Source: Bromus sterilis (lineage: Eukaryota > Streptophyta > Magnoliopsida > Poales > Poaceae). Taken from it: a stretch of DNA of 64,000 nucleotides. The notes under the pieces are model-generated. The model was not told the origin of the DNA. It did no database searches and saw only the letters and a list, made by a program, of their open reading frames with translations. Positions 32,211-43,960 of the stretch are shown one piece after another; position 1 is the first letter of the stretch, and each line of letters starts with the position of its first letter. The DNA lies in contig OX465598.1 of the NCBI GenBank assembly GCA_950022295.1, forward strand, positions 176,470,001 through 176,534,000, read 5' to 3'. The position numbers were made by a program, and so were the translations under genes.

Positions 32211-35200
32211 AGAAATGTTTTCTCCAATGATCATTCAAACTCCTGGTTACAAATGGCAAACTAATAGAGTAAGCCATGGCAATCAAATTGCAATTGAGGG
32301 TTTAGTATTCCTTGCTTCTCTTATAGCCCTCAAGTCTTCGGACATTGATGTCATCCTAGGAATGGATTGGTTATCAAGGCAGAATGCTTTCCTTGATTGT
32401 AAAGCCAAGTCAGCTAAACTCACCCATCCTTCAGGCCAGATCATTAACTACACATCACCCAAATCTAGAACCCAGATGCATACTTTGAATGTGCTTCCCC
32501 TTCCAGACCTTGGAGATATTCTGGTGGTTCGCGACTTCCCGGATGTCTTTCCTGAAGAACTGCCGGGCATGCCACCCGACAGATGTGTAGAACTCATAGT
32601 GGATCTTATACCAGACACAGCCCCAATTTCCAGACGTCCATATAGAATGGCCCCACATGAGCTAGCTGAGCTAAAAACCCAACTTGACGCTTCGTTGGCA
32701 AAAGGCTTCATCCGCCCTAGCTCATCGCCATGGGGTTGCCCCGTTCTGTTCGTAACGAAGAAAGATGGAACAGAAAGGATGTGCGTAGACTATCGCCCGC
32801 TAAATCTAGCGACAATAAAGAACAAGTACCCACTGCCCAGGATCAATGATCTTTATGATCAACTTGCAGGATCCTCTATCTTCTCCAAGATGGATTTGAG
32901 ATTAGGCTATCATCAAATCAAAATCCGAAACGAGGACATTCCCAAGACGGCTTTCACTACTCGTTATGGTCTTTACGAGTATACCGTCATGTCCTTTGGT
33001 TTAACCAATGCCCCCGCCACTTTCTCGCTCTTAATGAATTCGATCTTCATGGAGTACTTAGATAAATTTGTTGTGGTTTATCTTGATGACATTCTCATCT
33101 ACTCGAAGAACGAAGAAGAGCATGCCGAACACCTAAGGCTGGTATTGATGAAACTTAGAGAGCATCGCCTGTATGCTAAATTCTCCAAGTGTGAATTTTG
33201 GCTACCAGAAGTGACCTACTTAGGCCACGTGATTTTTGCGAAAGGTGTTGCAGTCAATCCCGAGAGAGTTCAGGCCGTCCTTGACTGGACTCCACCTGAA
33301 TCGGTTAAGCAATTTGGGAGTTTTCTCGGCCTAGCAAGCTATTGTCGCCGCTTCGTTGAGAACTTCTCCAAAGTTGCAAAGCCTCTTACTGAACTCCTCA
33401 AGAAAGATAAGAAATTCAAATGGACCCCCAAGTGCGAGGAAAGCTTTCAAGAGCTAAAAAGAAGATTGACTTCTGCACCCGTACTTGCACCTCCAGACAC
33501 CAAAAGGGATTTCGAGATCTATTGTGATGCTTCACGGCAAGGATTAGGATGCATACTTATGCAAGATCGACATGTGGTAGCTTATGCTTCACGCCACTTG
33601 CGGCCACATGAAGAGAACTATCCTACCCATGATCTTGAACTCGCTGCCGTAGTTCATGCCCTGAAGACTTGGCGACATTACCTCCTTGGTAATCGTTGTG
33701 AGATTTATTCCGACCACCAAAGCCTCAAATACATATTCACCCAGCCAGATCTTAATCTCAGGCAAAGACGCTGGATAGAGTTGATAAAAGATTATGACTT
33801 AGGAATTTCTTACACCCCAGGCAAAGCCAATGTCATGGCTGATGCACTAAGTCGTAAGTCGTATTGTAACAACCTTATGTTACAACAGTATCAACCACTT
33901 CTTCATGAGGAATTTCGAAAGCTCAACCTCGAGATTGTTCCTCGTGGATCTGTTTTCAACTTGGTGGCGAAACCAACACTTGAGGATAAAATCAGAGTTG
34001 CCCAAAGTCATGCACGAGGTGTTCGCAGGATCAAGGAAAACATTGCTAGCGGAGTTGCTAAATGTTTCTCCACAGATAGTAAAGGAACGGTATTCTTTGA
34101 AAATCGTTTGGTAGTACCTAAGAATAGGGATCTAAGGCAACTCATCCTCAAAGAAGCCCATGACACTCCCCTCTCGATTCATCCCGGTAGCACAAAAATT
34201 TACCGAGATCTACGCCAGAGATTTTGGTGGACCAGGATGAAGAGAGACATTGCTCGATTTTTTGCTGAATGTGATGTTTGTCGTCGCATTAAGGCAGAAC
34301 ACCAAAGACCTGCTGGCACACTTCAACCGTTGCCTATTCCCGAGTGGAAATGGGACAAAGTCGGTATGGACTTCATCACCGGCTTTCCAAAAACCCAGAA
34401 AGGAAATGATGCCATCTTCGTTGTCATAGATAGGCTTTCCAAAGTTGCTCACTTCCTTCCCGTTCGCGAGTCTATAACTGCTAGCCAGTTAGCGGACTTG
34501 TATATCTCTAGAATTGTGTCTCTTCACGGTGTTCCTTTGGTGATCAATTCTGATCGTGGCAGCCTTTTCACCTCTAGATTCTGGGGAAGCTTTCAGAATG
34601 CTATGGGAACTCATCTATCCTTTAGTACAGCTTTCCATCCTCAGTCTAGCGGTCAAGTTGAAAGGGTTAACCAAATTATTGAAGACATGCTCAGAGCTTG
34701 TGTTATCTCATTCGGAAACAATTGGGAGAAATCTCTTCCATTCGCTGAATTTGCTTATAACAATAGCTATCAATCTAGTCTGAACATGGCTCCTTTTGAA
34801 CTCCTTTATGGACGACGATGTCGAACACCTTTAAACTGGTCAGAAACCGGTGAAAGACAATTCTTTGGACCGGACATGATCAAGGAAGCAGAAGAGCAAG
34901 TTCGCATTGTTCGTGATCGATTGAAAGCCGCTCAGTCTCGTCAAAAGAGCTACTATGATCATCATCATAGAGAGGAGAGCTACAATATTGATGAGAAGGC
35001 TTACCTCCGGGTTACTCCTCTGAAGGGAACCCAACGATTCGGTATCAAAGGCAAGTTGGCCCCATGTTACATCGGACCTTTCCGCATTCTTGCTAAACGT
35101 GGAGAAGTTGCCTACCAACTTGAACTACCTCCGCACCTTTCCCGAGTACATGATGTATTCCATGTGTCACAACTCAGGCGTTGCTTCAAGGACCCCATCC

Positions 35201-35472
35201 ATGAAGTCGACCATGAAACGCTTGATCTCCAAGATGACCTTTCTTATCGAGAATACCCCGTCAGTATTCTTGATTCCGCAGAGCGTGTCACTCGTCGTCA
35301 GAAGATCAAGTTCCTGAAAGTACAATGGTCACATCGCTCCGAGAAAGAAGCTACGTGGGAAAGAGAAGACCGCCTCCGTGCCGAGTACCCCTCCTTCCTC
35401 CCGACGACTTCTGAATCTCGGGACGAGATTCTTTTGAGTGGGGGAGAGTTGTCAGAACCCCAACTAGGGTAA
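32125..35472 (+). CDS. Gypsy-2 pol: protease end, RT, RNase H, integrase, chromodomain
   Basis: True pol homology starts at about 32200; the first 25 codons are out-of-frame gag-pro. Protease ends with DVILGMDWLSRQ (about residue 75). RT follows with FSKMDLRLGYHQI and FVVVYLDDILIYS (YLDD at about 319). RNase H has YCDAS (about 465), DLELAAVVHALK, YSDHQSLKY and ADALSRK, so its acidic residues are kept. Integrase has a zinc finger (HDTPLSIHPG to CDVC, about 680-718) and catalytic D-D-E in GMDFITGF (about 749), NSDRGS (about 808) and GQVERVNQ (about 843). The last 60 residues form a chromodomain (YPVSILDSAERV, then VQWSHRSEKEATWE), as in Tekay/Del elements, which is thought to target integration to heterochromatin. 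The frame has no internal stop and ends 20 bases inside the 3' LTR. Confidence 0.92.
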   Translation: MFPPPFFSIQELLIHSCQRVMHFVMSPFEEMFSPMIIQTPGYKWQTNRVSHGNQIAIEGLVFLASLIALKSSDIDVILGMDWLSRQNAFLDCKAKSAKLTHPSGQIINYTSPKSRTQMHTLNVLPLPDLGDILVVRDFPDVFPEELPGMPPDRCVELIVDLIPDTAPISRRPYRMAPHELAELKTQLDASLAKGFIRPSSSPWGCPVLFVTKKDGTERMCVDYRPLNLATIKNKYPLPRINDLYDQLAGSSIFSKMDLRLGYHQIKIRNEDIPKTAFTTRYGLYEYTVMSFGLTNAPATFSLLMNSIFMEYLDKFVVVYLDDILIYSKNEEEHAEHLRLVLMKLREHRLYAKFSKCEFWLPEVTYLGHVIFAKGVAVNPERVQAVLDWTPPESVKQFGSFLGLASYCRRFVENFSKVAKPLTELLKKDKKFKWTPKCEESFQELKRRLTSAPVLAPPDTKRDFEIYCDASRQGLGCILMQDRHVVAYASRHLRPHEENYPTHDLELAAVVHALKTWRHYLLGNRCEIYSDHQSLKYIFTQPDLNLRQRRWIELIKDYDLGISYTPGKANVMADALSRKSYCNNLMLQQYQPLLHEEFRKLNLEIVPRGSVFNLVAKPTLEDKIRVAQSHARGVRRIKENIASGVAKCFSTDSKGTVFFENRLVVPKNRDLRQLILKEAHDTPLSIHPGSTKIYRDLRQRFWWTRMKRDIARFFAECDVCRRIKAEHQRPAGTLQPLPIPEWKWDKVGMDFITGFPKTQKGNDAIFVVIDRLSKVAHFLPVRESITASQLADLYISRIVSLHGVPLVINSDRGSLFTSRFWGSFQNAMGTHLSFSTAFHPQSSGQVERVNQIIEDMLRACVISFGNNWEKSLPFAEFAYNNSYQSSLNMAPFELLYGRRCRTPLNWSETGERQFFGPDMIKEAEEQVRIVRDRLKAAQSRQKSYYDHHHREESYNIDEKAYLRVTPLKGTQRFGIKGKLAPCYIGPFRILAKRGEVAYQLELPPHLSRVHDVFHVSQLRRCFKDPIHEVDHETLDLQDDLSYREYPVSILDSAERVTRRQKIKFLKVQWSHRSEKEATWEREDRLRAEYPSFLPTTSESRDEILLSGGELSEPQLG
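35436..35449 (+). other. Gypsy-2 polypurine tract
   Basis: GAGTGGGGGAGAGT directly precedes the 3' LTR and lies within the last codons of pol. Confidence 0.88.
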
Positions 35473-38400
35473 GTGCTAGGGTTTGTTTGATCCCTTTGCA
35501 TCATGCAAAAATTCCAAAAGAAATTCAAAAATGGGGAAAAGAAAAGCCCTGAGAATTTAAATAAATGGCCAGATAAAAATCTTTTTCCAAAAATCATTTG
35601 AACATTTGGAAAATTCCTATAAATGATGCTGATCATTTTAAAAGTGGTTTGGGTGTTTTCCCATGCCCATGGAATATTCAAAATTTCAAAAGGTGCCTTG
35701 GCAATTAAACTGAACTCCAATTTGAATTTAAATTCAAATTTTTTGATTTTCAAAAGTCACCAAAACTTATGAGTGGCTAGCTATATATGTTATAAGCCCA
35801 CATAAAAGTTTTCATGATTTTAAAAAATGCTCTGCTATTTTTATTTGGGGCAAAACAAATAACAGAAAAGGAAAACAGAAACAAAAACACAGAGAAAAAA
35901 GAAAAACAAAAGCCAGCCCACCCCCTCTGCCCTTGGGCCCAACTCAACTTCCCCTGGCCCAGCCCACCTGCCCCTTGTCGTCTTCCCCGCCGACGCCAGA
36001 GCAGGCAGCTCGCCGCCGTGGCGAGCATGCCCGCGGCAGCCGAGCCACCTAGGCCCTCCCCTTCCACATATCCTCGCCACCGCGACGCCTGGACGGCCCC
36101 AGGTCCATCTCCCCCTCTCTCTGACCCCTCCTCTCTCTCTCTCCGACGGATCCCCGTGAAGACCCGAGCGCACCGGAGAGCACCGGCGAGCCCCTGCGCG
36201 GCCAACGTCGACGAGCCACCTCCCCGTCGTATCCATCAGCTCCGCAGTGGACGTCTTCATCATCCCGTGGAGTCAATCGAGCTGCGGCTCTCTGAAGACA
36301 ACGGAAGCTTCAACACTCGCGCCGCCGGCCGCCGTGGACCTCGTCGGAAAATTCGTCATCGCCGGGGCCCCTCCGGCCTCCTCTCCAACCTCTTCGTCCT
36401 CCCCACGCTCAGGTGAGCATTTTCCCCCATCTCCCGATCTCCTCCATGCACCGCAGCGCGGTTTCATCTTCACCCGACGCCGGCCGCCGCCATTGTCGTC
36501 GTGGCCGAGCTCCGGAAGCCCGCGGGGAGCACAACCGTGCCCGCCAAACCCCACCCCGAGCCGTTTTTGCAACTCCGGCGAGCACTCCGGCCGGCAACAG
36601 TGGCCTCCGGCGACGGCGCCATTAGGCCCCCCCTTAATCACCTCTTAACCCCTAACCCTAGTCTATGACAGTGGGACCCCCAGCCCTAATAACCCCTCTG
36701 TTAAGTTAACAGAGAGGGGATTAACCCCACCGAGGCTTACAGGTGGGCCCCTGATGTCAGCCCCCCCTGTGACATCACCCCCACATCAGCATGACACAAT
36801 AAAGATTTTCCAGAGAATTAAAAGAATTACAGAAATTCCAGAAAAATAGCCAAACTTCAATAAAGCATAGAAAATTCATATGAACTCCAAATTGGACAAA
36901 TAATATATGAAAAATTATCAGAAAAATGCAAGGATTAAGAATATGCAATTTGTTTTCATGTTTGACCATTATAAAATGGGGAAACAGTAGCAAATGTGCA
37001 TATGACTTAATTTGAATTCAAATTTGAAGTTTGAATTTGCATTCCAAATGCAATATACTTCAATTAAATTGAATTTGCCACAAATCAGTAACCTTTACAT
37101 CATGTCACAACTTAACATGTGCTTGAGCATTGTACTTTATTTGTGTCCCCCTTTGTTGATGTTTGTGACGATAACAGTGCCTCCAAGACGGTGATCACCC
37201 CCGAAGAAGAAGACCACCGTTAAACCCAGTGTATCGTCAGCAAGGCAAGCAAACCCCATTGATCATATCTATCAAATCCCAATTCCCTCTCAGTCTCGCT
37301 TATGCATGTTTAGGAGATCACTTTGTATCGATTCTACCGCATAGTTGAACCCATATCCGATGCATGACCTATCATCTTATCACAGTAGTAAGCAAACCAC
37401 AATCCTAGCTGACATAGGAGTTGATTGATATAATGTGGCCCTGCAACTGTTAATGATTATTGCATGCTTAGTGGTACAATAAGGTTGCTTTTGATGTGAG
37501 TCAGGATGATGGTGAACATGGTGTTGATGAAAGTGAAACTGTGTTGGTGAATCCACCCTAATACAAGGTGAACGATGAGAGGCTGTGGAGGAGTACACAG
37601 TGGGTTATCTCGTTGAACACCGCCTTAAGCACCGAGTTCTTGTATGGTAATCCAAGACAAAGAGTACAACCACACATTGGGCTCACTGACCCCTATCGGC
37701 CTAGTACCTTGATCCGTGTCGACGTCCAGGAGTCACATTAGTTCGGGCTTTCCATTTTACATGTGCTTAGAAAAAGAACAAGGAACTGGTTGCATCATAT
37801 AGATATGTGGGTGCACCTGTGAGGAAGGAAAACCATCTGCCAGAGGTGGCGTCTCGGTCACTTACATTGTTTGAGTCCGTTTAGTTGATCCAGCCGGGCT
37901 CTCGAGCGGAGGCAAACTCAGATAGTCGACTCCTGGAATAGATCGGTTGTGAGCGAAGTGTCGTGGTGAACATCCTCGCTGTCACCTCTTGAACGGTGGC
38001 GAGACCTGGCGGTAACCGATGGTCATGTGTGTGTACCTTACACCCTTGCAAGGTTAACAAAACTATTTGAATAGCCGCGTCCGCGGTTATGGACTACTTG
38101 GAACCTGTACCTAATTATTAGACAACTTGAATGGATACTTATAAAACTCGCAAGATAAGCGTGAGTGCTATGGTGTACTTCCTCGTGGGGAAGTCGAGGA
38201 AGTAACCATAGTGGTGTATTGGTTGGAGATGTAGTGGACTCGTGTACGCTTCTTACCTCAAGTCTGGTATTCGTAGTTCAGGATTAGCCAAGTCAAAGCT
38301 GGCACTTCTGCATGATGAAACCCCACCTCCCTTTACCTTGATACTTGAGCATGAGTAGTATAGATCTGATGTAATTCTTGCTGAGTACGACTTTGTACTC

Positions 38401-39195
38401 ACGTTTGCTTATTCTATGTTTTAGATGAGAACCCGGACCCCGATGGAGTCACCTTCGTGAAGCTCGACGTTGATTAAGTTAACATAGTCCCAGACAGCAG
38501 TCTGGTCCCTCGTGGAAGGGCATGTTTGTTTACAAGGCTTCTCTAAGCCATTTGTTAAACTTGCCTGTACTCAGACCTAATTTTCTTCTGTTGTATGATG
38601 TAATGTTGATCACAGACATGTGATCTTTGTATACTCTATGTGTAAGTAAATAAAGAAGTACTTTGTAGAGTTATGTGATGATACCTGCTGTTCATACTAG
38701 GCATGTGTGCTGCGTGTATGTTTATAACATGCATGTCTTAGTATGGGTTTTCGAGACCTTAGTTGTGATCTGGCTGGCGGTCTTTTATACACCAAGTGGC
38801 CCTTAGATGTGTGCAGCTTGGGGCATCGCGATGCGATTGCTCGTGACTCTGTCACGTGCACACTTTGTTGTATGATCGAGCCCGCCCTAGACCCCGACTA
38901 AGTGATCGGGCTGGAGTAAGTCTATGTAAGAGTTAGGATCCAATCGATAACATGGTTGAGGCGACTTGTCTATGAGTATGGGATTCACCACCCATAAGCA
39001 TTTAGACTTGTGAGCGGACGTTGAGGACCCATCTCAGTTGATCATCCGGCCTGGATGTGATGCCCCTCACGTTTGATGCTTTCCGAGAGCGTTCTGTGCT
39101 TGGCCTTGTCTGCTTAGACAAGTGGGTACGGCTCTCGGCTCTCCATGTGATTGTATCGTGACTGGAATTACATACGCTAACCCCGGGTCCCGACA
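35450..39195 (+). repeat. Gypsy-2 3' LTR
   Basis: 3746 bases. It is longer than the 5' LTR chiefly through an insertion near 36365-36460 in the GC-rich block, partly offset by about 54 bases present only in the 5' copy (near 27785-27840). It is followed by ATGAG at 39196-39200. Confidence 0.92.
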
Positions 39196-39200
39196 ATGAG

Positions 39201-39854
39201 CCGAGCCGAGGACAAAGCTATGCGTACGCTTATATTTTTGCAGCTCGGGAAAAATTAATGAGGCATTAATTGTAATTAACGGGCGCGTTAATTGTGCTTA
39301 ATTGGTGCGCCGTTTTCGTGGGCTCTACTCCCACGTCGGCCCGTCCCGCTGCGTCTATATAAACAGCGCAAACCCTACCTTGGCCGCACCGCCATATGGT
39401 TCCTCCTCCTCGTTCCAGATCATTGCGCCGCCGCTCAAGTCTTCTCCATCCCTTCTTCCGGCGTGCACCGCAAGATGGGACAGCAGGCCTCCGAAACTCT
39501 GCCTCTCGAGATCCTGTACGGGAGAGGGGCGATCAGGTTTTTGGGGAGCGCACTCGCACGACTGCTGACAGCGACGACGACTTCTTCCCGGACGTTGGCA
39601 GCCTCTCCATCAATGACATGGGCGACACCAACACCAACACCAGCGGCTCCACACCCGCTGCACCGTAAGTGATTTGTTCTTCTCTGTTTGAGATCATGTT
39701 GCAAGTCGTGTTCCTAGTAATTGCTTTAGATGTGATCTCGTTGTCTACTGTTTTAGTAGATCGCATGGCTAGTTTGATCTGTTTCATTATTTCCATGGAT
39801 TGTTTGTCTATTTTGTGGATTAAATCATATGCTAAATTGCTAATATATTCAACA
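39201..39854 (+). repeat. Copia-2 3' LTR, right part
   Basis: Continues the LTR after the Tekay insertion and ends ATTCAACA, followed by CTAAG. It has 19 more bases near 39258 and 15 fewer near 39575 than the 5' LTR. The open frame 39396-39668 corresponds to the LTR part of the polyprotein ORF and stays open through the 15-base (in-frame) change. Confidence 0.9.
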
Positions 39855-39859
39855 CTAAG

Positions 39860-40508
39860 TAACAACGACATACAAGTATATAAGAAGAAAATCATAAATT
39901 TGAGGTAAAAAATGAGTGGTCTGAAGTTGACATTATATATACCTTGCCTTCTTCAACTGCATAATCTGAAGATATCTAATCTGAATGGAAATCTTCTGGG
40001 CGCAGTTCCACTGGCACGAGATAATTCCATGGTATTCCTATGTTCGCTTAGAACAATCTAGGCAACCCAAAAATCCAAAGCAACATCCTAAAAACAGTGT
40101 TGTGGAAGAAGACGAATCAATCAACATGTACTATGTTGGTCTATTAGAGACATTCATGAATCACCTCTTCCTGGCACAAGGGTGGTCAGAAGAAAACACA
40201 GATGGTGGCTAAAGTCGGGTCGAGAGGAATTGCTGGTGAGACCTGGAGGCGACCGCTTGAGCACCAGATCCTGTTGACCAATGATTCCCTCGAGCACGTC
40301 CCATCGGCTCCGTTGATTCCCCTCAACCTCTGGTTCCCACTCTCGCGTCGCCTCAGCTTCGTCCTCACCGACACATCGTTATCTTTGTTGAGAACCATTC
40401 ACCCACACATCGGTTAGATAGATGTTGATGATAAATGGGCTAACGAAGCCCAATGAACCACAAAGCTTCAAAAAGGCCTCCAGAGTAGATGCCCATTAAG
40501 ACAGCCGG
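39860..40508 (-). mobile_element. Putative Helitron interior, continued
   Basis: This is the other side of the Copia-2 insertion site and so belongs with 19475-21114. It includes a moderately GC-rich stretch (40200-40400) and open frames of 60-80 codons on both strands (for example 39985-40212) that I cannot match to a family; they could be captured gene pieces. It ends at about 40508, where the Tat LTR begins. Confidence 0.4.
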
Positions 40509-41432
40509 TTTCGGGGAATGACCCCAGGTAGGGTCACCCAGAAGAAACAATCTTTCAAGAAAAAGTGCAAACTCAGAAGGGCCATCAGGGGCACCTGGTC
40601 TGAGCTAACCAGGCTGGTCACCGATTGCCCAGGAGAGAACAATTGGCAATCAGCTGTGAGAAACTGGCCCAGGCGCACCTGGCCTGCCCCAAGAAAACGG
40701 CTCAGGCGCATCCGACCCACTCCGAGCTAGCACCAGAACCAAGAGTTGACCAAGGGCCAGGTCGGAGCAATCGGCCTGAGGTCATAAATGATCGATCCCG
40801 AGAGATCCGCATGGCAGAGAAGACATGGACCATTGCCGAACTGTCAGGCATCTGATGTCCCCTGCCACGCCGATCTGACAGCATGACTAATAAGACAAAG
40901 CCCTGTTCATGCCGCTTGTCTACTTGTAGAGATCTCAAGACCTACAAGCTATAAGATTCCCATGACAAACTAGGCAAGCCGCAAGTCTACGCCTAGGCAG
41001 CTGGCGGGCTGCAGCCGGCGGTACCCAAAAGGATTCCAGAGGCTTACAACTGGGTCCCTCCCTACTATGTAGTTACCTTAGTACCCTGGGCTCACACTAT
41101 AAGAACCCAGGGCACCCATCCTGAGAGAGGAGACGACCTCATTTACCCCATCTCACCCACCAGTAGATACGCAGGAGAGAGCAAAGCCCTCGTCTTCCTT
41201 CTCCTTCCTCTCATACATCTCAAGGAGCATTGATTCTAGCTCGAGTTATTGCATCAGTATAGCTCGGCAGGAGTAGGGGTGTTATCCCCACGGAGAGCCT
41301 CGAACCTGGGTACATCGTGGTGTCTCACCGTGCTTGTGCACAACCCCGCTTTCGACACCATCTACACTCTCCTCGGATCTTTCCCCCGCTCTTAGCCATC
41401 CCCATGGCATTTGTCGTTACTAAACAACGACA
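40509..41432 (+). repeat. Gypsy-Tat 5' LTR
   Basis: About 924 bases ending AACGACA. The first bases are altered, so the start is approximate. A TATA-like TATAAGAA lies at 41098-41105 before the C-rich leader; the copy in the 3' LTR is near 62986. Confidence 0.8.
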
Positions 41433-41433
41433 G

Positions 41434-41451
41434 TTGGCGCCCAACTTGGGG
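41434..41451 (+). other. Gypsy-Tat primer-binding site
   Basis: TTGGCGCCCAACTTGGGG immediately follows the LTR. The TGGCGCC core is the usual start of plant gypsy primer sites. Confidence 0.7.
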
Positions 41452-41452
41452 T

Positions 41453-43207
41453 AGACCGGGGCGTCGACTGGATTTTTATTCGGACGGGATCTTCCTCGTC
41501 ATCGAGAGAAAACGCTACGCGTATGTCCTGGTCTGCAGGTACGGAGTCTTCGACTACGTCATCAAAAACGCTTCACGGTTTGAGTTAAGAGAACCCCTAC
41601 CGCCGGGAGTCATTCTGCCCATCGACAGTCATCTCGTCTTCATCGCCGAGCTCCCTGACGCATATCCCAGGGAGGTACGTGTCTTCTCAGGCACGACAGA
41701 TCCTCTTCCGACCAGGGGCTTCTCGGCAGCTCAGGGTGGAGAGACCTCAAGCATCCACGCGGAGGTAATGATGGCGGGAACAATTGCGTCCACCCATCAC
41801 AACACCGCCAGTTCAGCTCGTAAAGCCAATGAGTCTGTGAACGCTACTCCAGCAGCCGAAAATTTCGCCAATTTGCGGGATGTGTTATACACGCCTGTCA
41901 ACCTCAACACCAACCCATCTCAGGCGCACGCCGAGTTGGAGAAGTGTCGTTTGGTCTTGGCCAAGAAGGCCGAGCACGTGCTCACAGAGGAAAGACGCCT
42001 GGGAGAAATCACCAGGGAGTACAATGCTGCACACGGCATCCAACCGCGCGCAGTCGAACTTGTTGTCCTGGAAGATCTCAGAGCTGCAGGTAGAGCAGTC
42101 GGCAGGGAGATAGCTCGGGCAGGGCAACCGGCAACGTTTGCATTCGTCCAGCGGCCAGTGTACAGTTCTTCGGACAAAAACCTACGTGTGGCCGAGCAGA
42201 TTGCGTAGGGGTTGGATGACCTGGAGGGAGATGAGCTACGTCAACACATGCACCGAATGTGCGAGCTCCTGTCGGCTGCAAAGCAGCCGCATGCGGCAAC
42301 TGGGCCACCGCCCAGACCGAAGGCATCGAGAACAACTGCTCGCAGGGCTCTGAATGCTAATCAGCAACCGCTTGCCCCTCGTCAGCACATGCAGCAAGGA
42401 TCGTATCACCATGAGAGTCGAGCTTGGAGCCACAGAGAACCACCGGTTGCAAACAGCCGAGCAGAGGAACCAGCAGTGAACAGCCGGTGGAACGATCGAC
42501 CTCCACCTGCAAGGCCAGCGATGAGCAATCGGCTCGGAGCTCATCATATTGGAGAAAATGATGCGCGGGATCGCATTGAGAAACTGTAGAAGGACACCCA
42601 TACGCAGGACGGGGCACCAGCCGGACCGGGATGCTTTGAGCACCGCATCCGAGCTGAGCAGTTCCCCAAAGGATTCACTCTGCCCAGAGACACCACCAAG
42701 TACAACGGCACAGTCAAACCAGAGGACTGACTAACGGATTACATGACCACAGTCGGCATCACCAGCGGCAATCGGCGTGTAGCTGTTCGCTATGCTCCTC
42801 TGATGCTTCAAGGATCAGCTCGGTCTTGGCTGAACAGTCTGCCCAGCAACATCATAAACTGCAGGCTAGATTTTTAGGATGCATTTGTGCGCAACTTCAC
42901 TGACCCCTATGAGCGGCCAGGGTTACCTCGGCAGCTTACTCTTTGGGTGCAAGTCAAGGATGAGCCCCTCCGTGACTATTTAGCTCGGTGGATAAAGCTC
43001 AGAAACTCTTGTGAAGGGGTCCATGAGATTCAAGCCATCCAGTACTTCACCAATGGATGCATGGAAGGCTCGATGCTGAAGCACAAGCTTCTTCGAAAAG
43101 AGATCACATCCTTGGACGAGCTCATGAAGATCGCCTATTCGTTTTCTGTCTCCGATTCAGCAATGCGGTCCATCTGGCTCGATGCAAATGACGTCATCCA
43201 ACATTAG
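41453..43207 (+). pseudogene. Gypsy-Tat gag, broken
   Basis: Frames run in series. 41411-42208 (265 codons) holds the N-terminal region with a helical part around ELEKCRLVLAKKAEHVLTEE. It ends at a TAG, and 42212-42589 continues with a proline- and arginine-rich linker. After further breaks, 42887-43207 encodes the retrotransposon gag core (FTDPYERPG, then LRDYLARWIKLRN, FTNGCMEGSML). In intact relatives these form one protein. At least one stop and two frameshifts interrupt it. Confidence 0.7.
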
Positions 43208-43960
43208 CAAGCTGGGCAATTAGCAGATCCAACACACCAAGGGTTGAGTCAGAAAGAGCGACATGAGAACAACCGCAACAACAACAAGAACAACAACAAC
43301 CAGTACAGTGGTCATCTTGGCAGCGGAAAGAGGAAGGACGAGCAACCAGATGCTCACTATGGCAGTCGGCAGGCGGCAGTCAAAGGATGAAGCCCGGTGA
43401 AAAACCACAGTGGCCAGCTCGGCCCAAGTACACTTTCTAGGACATTCTCGACCAACCGTAAAAGATGCACAGTGGACCTGGCAAACCTGCAACGCACACC
43501 ACTCGGGAGTGCAACTGGACGAAGCGCATTGCCCAAGGTGACCAAGGACTCCCACCACGATCCCCTCCTCCTCCTCAGAACCGTGCTCCACCACAAGCTC
43601 AGAACTAGTTCCCACGTTAGGACACGTCTTATATGATCTTCACCAGTGAATCAACTGATAAGGGAAGTCGGAGGGTCCGAACACAAGAAGTCAATGCCAC
43701 CATGCCTCCGATTCCCCAATACATGCACTGGATGGACAAGGCCATCACTTGTGACAGAGAGGACCACCCAAGCATTACGCAAAATCCTCGCAGCTATGCT
43801 CTGGTGGTGGATGCACTTGTGACATCGCGAATCTCATGCTCATTCTCCCGACTGCTCATTGATGGCGGCAACACCATCAACATTCTTTATAGAGAGAGCA
43901 TGATCAAGTTGGGACTCAGCGAGAAAGATTTGCAGCCTAGACAGACCACTTTCCACGGCG
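43208..43960 (+). pseudogene. Gypsy-Tat gag end and protease, cut by deletion
   Basis: 43208-43630 is decayed gag C-terminus with asparagine-rich and zinc-knuckle-less linker sequence. In the frame from 43633 a Tat-type protease is seen: SYALVVDALVTSR, then LLIDGGNTINILY with the catalytic aspartate at about residue 77, and LQPRQTTFHGE. Homology stops at about 43960, where the antisense ORF begins. All of RT to integrase is missing. Confidence 0.7.

Larger units (their letters stand above)
26827..39195 (+). mobile_element. Gypsy-2: nearly complete Tekay/Del-type chromovirus
   Basis: The 12.4-kb element has 3.7-kb LTRs (TGTCAGAACCCC to GTCCCGACA), an initiator-tRNA-Met primer site, gag-protease, pol with a C-terminal chromodomain and a polypurine tract. 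The 5-base duplication ATGAG at 26822-26826 and 39196-39200 is exact. It inserted into the 3' LTR of Copia-2. Two LTR samples of about 300 bases each show six or seven differences, about 2%, so it is younger than Copia-2 (about 3%). One frame break in protease separates gag from pol. Confidence 0.95.
21120..39854 (+). mobile_element. Copia-2: LTR retrotransposon with long gag-pol ORF, split by Tekay element
   Basis: The 5' LTR (21120-22034) and 3' LTR (26558-26826 plus 39201-39854) flank an interior with a full pol order typical of Copia (protease, integrase, RT, RNase H). The exact 5-base duplication CTAAG at 21115-21119 and 39855-39859 fixes both ends. The LTRs differ at about 30 positions in about 890 aligned bases, plus three small indels, so it is older than the Tekay element that sits in its 3' LTR. 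A purine tract (TTTGTGGGGGAT, 26546-26557) precedes the 3' LTR. No primer-binding site is visible after the 5' LTR. Confidence 0.93.

Noticed and set aside
41880..42335. Several 77-85 codon frames on both strands over the Tat gag
   Set aside because: Overlapping shadows of the gag frame 41411-42208; no independent support.
43840..43959. C-terminal extension of the antisense ORF
   Set aside because: This part is only the reverse complement of the Tat protease; the real antisense homology ends at 43960.
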